DNA from: Micromonospora craniellae
Lineage (GTDB): Bacteria > Actinomycetota > Actinomycetes > Mycobacteriales > Micromonosporaceae
NCBI RefSeq assembly: GCF_014764405.1
Contig: NZ_CP061725.1
Coordinates: forward strand, 5,270,001-5,334,000
Direction of reading: 5' to 3'
Length of the DNA: 64,000 nucleotides
Within the stretch, counting starts at the first letter, position 1. Each line of letters opens with the position of its first letter. Shown here in pieces: positions 63,932 through 64,000 of this stretch. The notes below the pieces were generated by a model. It worked only from the letters and a program-made list of their open reading frames with translations. It searched no databases and was not told the DNA's origin. A program made the position numbers and the translations under genes.

Positions 63932-64000
63932 CGGCGCGAGTTGGCGTACGCGGTGCTGCTCTGCCTGGTCGGCGCGGGGCTGGCGCTCTGGGCGGTGACC
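63890..64000 (+). CDS. Trp-biosynthesis-associated membrane protein, N-terminal part (3' end outside window)
   Basis: 37 residues visible: MSARKAAQRSPASGRRELAY then a first membrane helix, AVLLCLVGAGLALWAVT. Position after trpE matches the actinobacterial Trp-associated membrane protein family (TIGR02234), but too little is present for certainty. The first ~14 residues come from the start-codon repeat. GTG overlaps the trpE stop. Confidence 0.7.
   Translation, partial: MSARKAAQRSPASGRRELAYAVLLCLVGAGLALWAVT

Overview
The window is GC-rich actinobacterial DNA, most likely from Micromonospora or a close relative in the Micromonosporaceae. Pointers are the full actinobacterial division and cell-wall (dcw) cluster running into ftsZ-yggS-sepF-yggT-divIVA, a murT-gatD pair divergent from it, GTG starts with 4-bp ATGA/GTGA gene overlaps, many promoters whose -10 box lies 6-8 bp before the start codon (leaderless mRNAs), and several families of short intergenic repeats. 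Genus is an inference; there is no rRNA in the window. I saw no tRNA, rRNA, CRISPR array or transposase.

Layout: 1-799, 3' end of a gamma-glutamyltransferase gene. 815-6491, a six-gene Mnh/Mrp Na+/H+ antiporter operon with subunit B fused to A. 6527-9560, leuS behind a leaderless, Leu-rich leader peptide and an intrinsic terminator, which looks like a ribosome-mediated attenuator. 9571-13252, a small accessory block bounded by related palindromic repeats: a NUDIX hydrolase, a TPR-type regulator, a 57-aa ORF and an XRE regulator. 13247-15928 (minus), murT, gatD and a VTT-domain membrane protein. 16152-31893, the dcw cluster mraZ-rsmH-ftsL-ftsI-murE-murF-mraY-ftsW-murG-murC-ftsQ-ftsZ. murD is missing from its usual place between mraY and ftsW, where a palindromic repeat sits. 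31903-34706, yggS, sepF, yggT and divIVA. 34780-41600, small envelope and housekeeping genes (DUF167, DksA/TraR type, lspA, rluD), an orphan ParA-like ATPase and a DUF2567 membrane protein.

41512-48260 holds a LON-domain gene and the histidine genes hisD-hisC-hisB-(56-aa membrane protein)-hisH-(107-aa membrane protein)-hisA/priA, then hisF from its own promoter. hisI lies at 61912-62343 as the C-terminal part of a predicted nucleotidyltransferase-HisI fusion, coupled to trpE and a Trp-associated membrane protein. 48245-60089 is accessory: a MocR regulator divergent from a YczE membrane protein, LtrA, a class I terpene synthase beside an acyl-CoA synthetase, a DinB-fold protein, and a two-subunit ABC exporter whose motif changes predict one dead and one active ATP site. 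60114-60916 is a DUF2470 gene behind a near-perfect DtxR/IdeR iron box.

The most unusual feature is a repeat family that sits exactly on start codons. Units of about 60 bp begin with GTGAGYGCGAGGA and lie between coupled genes (murG/murC, the two ABC genes, trpE/next gene). They encode tiny ORFs whose start and stop overlap the neighbouring stop and start codons, so translational coupling is kept. At 63890 the repeat supplies the N-terminus of the next protein.
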